DNA of 64,000 nt, taken from positions 2,046,001-2,110,000 of the forward strand of contig CAVZRC010000003.1 in the NCBI GenBank assembly GCA_963777695.1, read 5' to 3'. The notes under the pieces were generated by a model, which worked only from the letters and a program-made list of their open reading frames with translations, was not told the origin of the DNA and searched no databases. This document shows positions 61,401-64,000 of the stretch, one piece after another (position 1 is the first letter of the stretch; the number at the start of each line of letters is the position of its first letter). Made by a program: the position numbers and the translations under genes. The stretch is from CAVZRC01 sp963777695 (lineage in GTDB: Bacteria; Planctomycetota; Planctomycetia; Isosphaerales; Isosphaeraceae).

Positions 61401-61637
61401 ACCAGTGGATCGGCCCGCCGGTTCGAGTTCCCCGTCTCCGCCGTCATGGCCGACGAGCAAGGCCGATTTGCATACAGGGATGCTCCTCCAGGATCGATGG
61501 GAGAGATCGTTGTCTCTCACAATCGAGAGGATCGGTTCATGAACGGGCCTCGCACCGTCGTGCCTTTCGAGGTCCGCGACCGGGATCCGATCCAGGTCCC
61601 CGACGTGATCGTACCCGCGGCCAAGCCCGAGAAGTAG
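58446..61637 (+). CDS. M56 peptidase (BlaR1-like) with carboxypeptidase-regulatory-like repeats
   Basis: 1,063 residues. Residues 15-75 carry membrane helices (LAQTSLIILLAAPVGRFALR; LGVMIWALASPVVASVA), and another lies at about 159-180. The zinc metallopeptidase motif HECAH is at 258-262 and a further glutamate is in TRAREEVCDNHV. After a membrane helix near residue 375 (MKIAVAVAIVVMGLAGTTVR) the chain continues with several Ig-like carboxypeptidase-regulatory domains (SIDGIVVDDQGRPVPGAVVH; MVRVKDASGAPVPGAAVEAF; VTGRVIDSNGKPRAGQRVGV). These take the place of the penicillin-binding sensor of true BlaR1, so the ligand is probably different. ATGA overlap with BlaI. Intact frame. It likely cleaves BlaI in response to an external signal; inference. 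Confidence 0.92.
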   Translation: MNLLARFDPGDAATRAVLVSLAQTSLIILLAAPVGRFALRRRAESRHALWLGVMIWALASPVVASVADRSGFALLVVEFPFPAARTTMPDSSADESRVPILRDSQADSSGLAAVQVPAPAPIGAELPVGSSSGAFARSVDRDALRPDMPEPSRGGHVLVGGVTLVWMAGTLAGLLGIAAALRRIAASSRATRPIDPVRHARALERARDVLGVASLPPIVTSATVHGPVAVGLLRPRVVLPEGLAESISSDALRDVLVHECAHVLRLDPWVGLLQRLAAVVYWPHPLVHYLNSQLTRAREEVCDNHVLRCGDRCGYARTLLALTELCRPPGVARPGLGLLGDRWTLAERVAGLLDPRRIPMTRTTLRMKIAVAVAIVVMGLAGTTVRFDRPAWADELRGAQANPAAPKDGVWSIDGIVVDDQGRPVPGAVVHADEEADPIGGKTAPDGTFTLGMKPAPLYTRMLVAEADGGARFGMVRFDPSRQYGAKEPVRLVVKPARSVMVRVKDASGAPVPGAAVEAFDYGSRFHATTAPDGVATLRVPADASIRCVIGLKSGAGFDYFENYRTTPPNARIEFPPLPAEITLTLDGAQTVRIKVLGPDGRPMPGVAIAPWRPSKPGKIETLDVSRGATTRATTDAMGVAVFDWLPKVASPTNSAGGVRFFIVSGGGLFSSEDAIRYVPGGPTELTVRLHRGARITGTVRFPDGRPAGRILVLAGLISRGWLARGERTDDEGRYAFDLAPGHPLMIAVRDESWAAPSLTSVVLREGQEQGGLDFTLGKGTLIHGRVTEGADGRPSPGAVVALFEEGGALPKELRTVSASTFELNRNTYTDAQGNYQFRVGPGRYRLQGSRIDGNVTRTVEVKDEEEIVRDLARNGPDRESLLKGIVVEQTATGERPVAGALAFRWPVVGSHRTDQDGKFLADQTPGETLVYAYWPDKALAGFSRLLPARADSVKVVLSPTATVTGRVIDSNGKPRAGQRVGVRLTSGSARRFEFPVSAVMADEQGRFAYRDAPPGSMGEIVVSHNREDRFMNGPRTVVPFEVRDRDPIQVPDVIVPAAKPEK

Positions 61638-61833
61638 GGCGGCAACCCTGCGCTTGCGGCATCAGTAGAGTCCTTCGATCGGCCCCTCATGTCGAGACGG
61701 AGCGAGCGGCCCCCTTGCGGAGCGGGGGGGGCTCGCCTGATACTCTGAAAGGGGATCGGGTGTGTCGCCGCGGGACATCGCGGCGCGAGATTGGCTCGCC
61801 CACCGAATCCGACCAGGCATGAGGGGACGCGGG

Positions 61834-64000
61834 ATGAATCGTTCGCAGAGATGGGTCGCTGATGTCTTCCGGTTCGCGTGCTTCGCCGCCGCGCTCCTGT
61901 TCCTGCCCACCGTTTCCATGGCGGGGCCGCCCTCGCTCCGGAAGCCGACCGCGCTGCGACCGCCGGCGGTGCCTCTCATCGTCCACGACCCGTATCTGAG
62001 CATCTGGTCCCCGGCCGACCGACTCACCGACGCAACCACCCAGCACTGGACCCGGCACGAACACCCGCTCGTCAGCCTGATCCGGATCGATGGCAAGTCC
62101 TACCGGCTCATGGGTACCGAGCCCAAGGATGTTCCCGCCCTGGATCAGGTCGGCGTGCAGGTCTTCCCGACCCGAAGCGTCTATGATTTCGACGACGGTC
62201 ATGTGCATGTGACGCTCACATTCACGACACCGGCGCTGCCGGAGGATCTGGACGTACTGGCTCGCCCGCTGACTTACCTTACATGGGAGGTCCGGTCGGT
62301 CGACGGCGCCGACCACGACATCGCGATCTACGACAGCACCAGCGCACTGCTGACGGTCAACGCGCCCGACCAGAAGGTGGAGTGGTCTCGCGAGATGATG
62401 GGCGACCTGATCGCGCTGCGGGCCGGGACGGTCGACCAGACGCTCCTCCAGCCGGCCGGCGACGAGACGCGGATCGATTGGGGCTACGCCTACGCCGTCG
62501 CGCCCGCATCGCAGGCGAAGGCGGCGATCGGGGCGAGCTCGGCCTTGCTCAAGAGCTTTGTCGAGAAAGGCACGCTTCTCGAGGCGAACGACGTGGACAT
62601 GCCCCGCGCCGCCAACGAACGGCAGCCGTGCCTGGCATTCGCCTTCGACCTGGGCCATGTCGGTGCCGGGCCCGTCGCGCGACACCTGATGATCGGCTAC
62701 GACGAGATCTATGCCATCAAGTTCCTGGGACAGAAGCAGCGCCCCTACTGGCGGCGTCACGGGGCGACCCCCGCGGAACTGTTCCAGGCCGCCGAGCGCG
62801 ATTACGCCGGCCTGGTACGTCGCTGCGAGGCATTCGACCGCGAGCTGATGGCCGACCTGGCGAAGGCCGGCGGCGAGCGTTACGCGCAGATCGGCGCGCT
62901 GGCCTATCGCCAGGCGCTGGCCGGCTGCGGACTCTCGGCCGACGCCAACAACCAGCCGATGCTCTTCACCAAGGAGAACAGCAGCAACGGCTGCATCGCG
63001 ACGGTCGACGTGATCTATCCCGCCGCGCCGCAGTTCCTCCTGATGGGTCCGACGTACATCAAGGCGCTGGTCGCCCCCGCGATGATTTACAGCACGTCGC
63101 CCCGATGGAAGTTCCCGTTCGCACCCCACGACGTCGGCACATATCCGCAGGCCAACGGTCAGGCCTATGGCGGCGGCGAGGAGTCGAAGAACGAGGCCGA
63201 CATGATGCCCGTCGAGGAGAGCGCCAACCTGATCCTGCTCTGCGACGCGATCGCCCGGATGGAGGGTAACGCGAGCTTCGCCTCGAAGTGGTGGCCGCAA
63301 CTGACGCGATGGGAAGCCTACCTGGAGAAGTACGGCGAGGACCCCGAGAACCAGCTCTGCACCGACGACTTCATGGGGCACCTGGCGCACAACTCCAACC
63401 TCTCGATCAAGGCGATCCTGGCGATCGCCGCCTACGGCGATCTCTGCAAGCTTCGCGGCGATGCCGCGTCGGCGGAGAAGTTCCGCGACCTAGCCCGCGA
63501 ATACGCCCGGCACTGGATCAAGATCGCCGCCGACGGCGACCACTACCGCATCGCGTTCGACAAGCCGAAGACCTGGAGCCAGAAGTACAACCTCGTCTGG
63601 GACAAGCTCCTCGGCCTGGACATCTTCCCGCCGGAGGTGGCGCGGCAGGAAGTGGCCTACTACAAGAAGATGAGCCAGCGGTACGGCGTGCCCCTCGACT
63701 CGCGCACGAAGCTCACGAAGACGGACTGGTGCCTCTGGATCGCGACGCTGGCCGAAAATCGGGCCGATTTCGAGGCGATCGTCTCGCCGATCTACGACTA
63801 CCTGAACGTGACGACGGCGCGTGTCCCGTTCGTGGACTCCTACTTCACCGACAACCCGAAGAGCGACGGCATGCGTGCCCGCCCGGTCATCGGGGGCGTC
63901 TTCATCAAGATGCTGGAGGACTCCGGTACCTGGAAGAAGTGGGCCGGCCGCGACCGCGTCAAGCTCGACGACTACGCCCCGGCGCCGATCCCGCCGAGGA
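61834..64000 (+). CDS. Exported glutaminase-type protein (DUF4965/DUF5127/DUF1793), 3' end beyond window
   Basis: The frame runs from the ATG at 61834 to the window edge, 722 codons without a stop. The N-terminus has a signal peptide (FRFACFAAALLFLPTVSMAG). The early part KPTALRPPAVPLIVHDPYLS is the DUF4964 start; then a beta-rich DUF5127 segment follows (DWGYAYAVAPASQAKAAIGA), and an alpha/alpha-barrel part with ADANNQPMLFTKENSSNGCI, FPFAPHDVGTYPQANGQAYG and DDFMGHLAHNSNLSIKAILA, the DUF4965/DUF1793 glutaminase region. The family includes secreted fungal glutaminase A and many bacterial proteins of unknown substrate (family GH-like fold). The gene begins 197 nt after the M56 gene. Confidence 0.88.
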   Translation, partial: MNRSQRWVADVFRFACFAAALLFLPTVSMAGPPSLRKPTALRPPAVPLIVHDPYLSIWSPADRLTDATTQHWTRHEHPLVSLIRIDGKSYRLMGTEPKDVPALDQVGVQVFPTRSVYDFDDGHVHVTLTFTTPALPEDLDVLARPLTYLTWEVRSVDGADHDIAIYDSTSALLTVNAPDQKVEWSREMMGDLIALRAGTVDQTLLQPAGDETRIDWGYAYAVAPASQAKAAIGASSALLKSFVEKGTLLEANDVDMPRAANERQPCLAFAFDLGHVGAGPVARHLMIGYDEIYAIKFLGQKQRPYWRRHGATPAELFQAAERDYAGLVRRCEAFDRELMADLAKAGGERYAQIGALAYRQALAGCGLSADANNQPMLFTKENSSNGCIATVDVIYPAAPQFLLMGPTYIKALVAPAMIYSTSPRWKFPFAPHDVGTYPQANGQAYGGGEESKNEADMMPVEESANLILLCDAIARMEGNASFASKWWPQLTRWEAYLEKYGEDPENQLCTDDFMGHLAHNSNLSIKAILAIAAYGDLCKLRGDAASAEKFRDLAREYARHWIKIAADGDHYRIAFDKPKTWSQKYNLVWDKLLGLDIFPPEVARQEVAYYKKMSQRYGVPLDSRTKLTKTDWCLWIATLAENRADFEAIVSPIYDYLNVTTARVPFVDSYFTDNPKSDGMRARPVIGGVFIKMLEDSGTWKKWAGRDRVKLDDYAPAPIPPR

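Overview
The window looks like a chromosomal segment of a high-GC planctomycete, most likely of the Isosphaeraceae type. I infer this from gene content: a cytochrome-like DUF1549/DUF1553 protein paired with a DUF1501 protein, an NPCBM-domain secreted protein, a serine/threonine kinase fused to a WD40 propeller behind an ECF sigma factor, BlaI with an M56 peptidase, PEP-CTERM surface proteins and a giant repeat adhesin with the planctomycete-type N-terminal motif ALEDRVVP. I saw no rRNA, tRNA, CRISPR array, transposase or phage gene.

Layout. 1-3.9 kb: membrane protein (cut by the window edge), a Tat-exported TIM-barrel isomerase, an MFS exporter and a DUF4058 protein. 4.1-9.7 kb: a two-gene cassette of related NTPases, one fused to TIR plus an effector-associated-type domain, the other to a membrane helix plus a WD40 propeller; it is the best candidate for a conflict or defence system. 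10-13.8 kb: DUF1549/1553 and DUF1501 pair. 14.1-29.4 kb: a long leftward run with a MoxR-DUF58-von Willebrand (Bat-like) module, two large membrane proteins and three secreted proteins, interrupted by a low-GC GxxExxY gene. 29.6-33.8 kb: a tightly overlapping operon (PQQ-type propeller, SIMPL, squalene-cyclase-fold protein). 34.2-44.2 kb: VOC protein, UbiD decarboxylase with two tiny ORFs, nitrilase, Kup potassium transporter, metallo-hydrolase, a decayed DUF2254 gene and an oligopeptidase. 44.5-53.6 kb: a cell-surface locus (adhesin of about 2,380 residues and two PEP-CTERM proteins). 53.8-61.6 kb: rightward signalling block (sigma factor, kinase-WD40, BlaI, M56 peptidase with carboxypeptidase-regulatory repeats). 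61.8-64 kb: start of a DUF4965/DUF1793 glutaminase-type exported protein.

A striking feature is the number of reading-frame breaks. Nine otherwise full-length genes contain ten breaks, mostly one nucleotide in short G/C contexts, and joining the two frames restores a continuous family-typical protein each time. One further gene has an in-frame TAG. Either the assembly carries indel errors or an unusual share of accessory genes is decaying; the sequence alone cannot decide. I annotate these genes at restored extents and state where the break lies. Several intergenic palindromes, some of related families, punctuate the operon boundaries.
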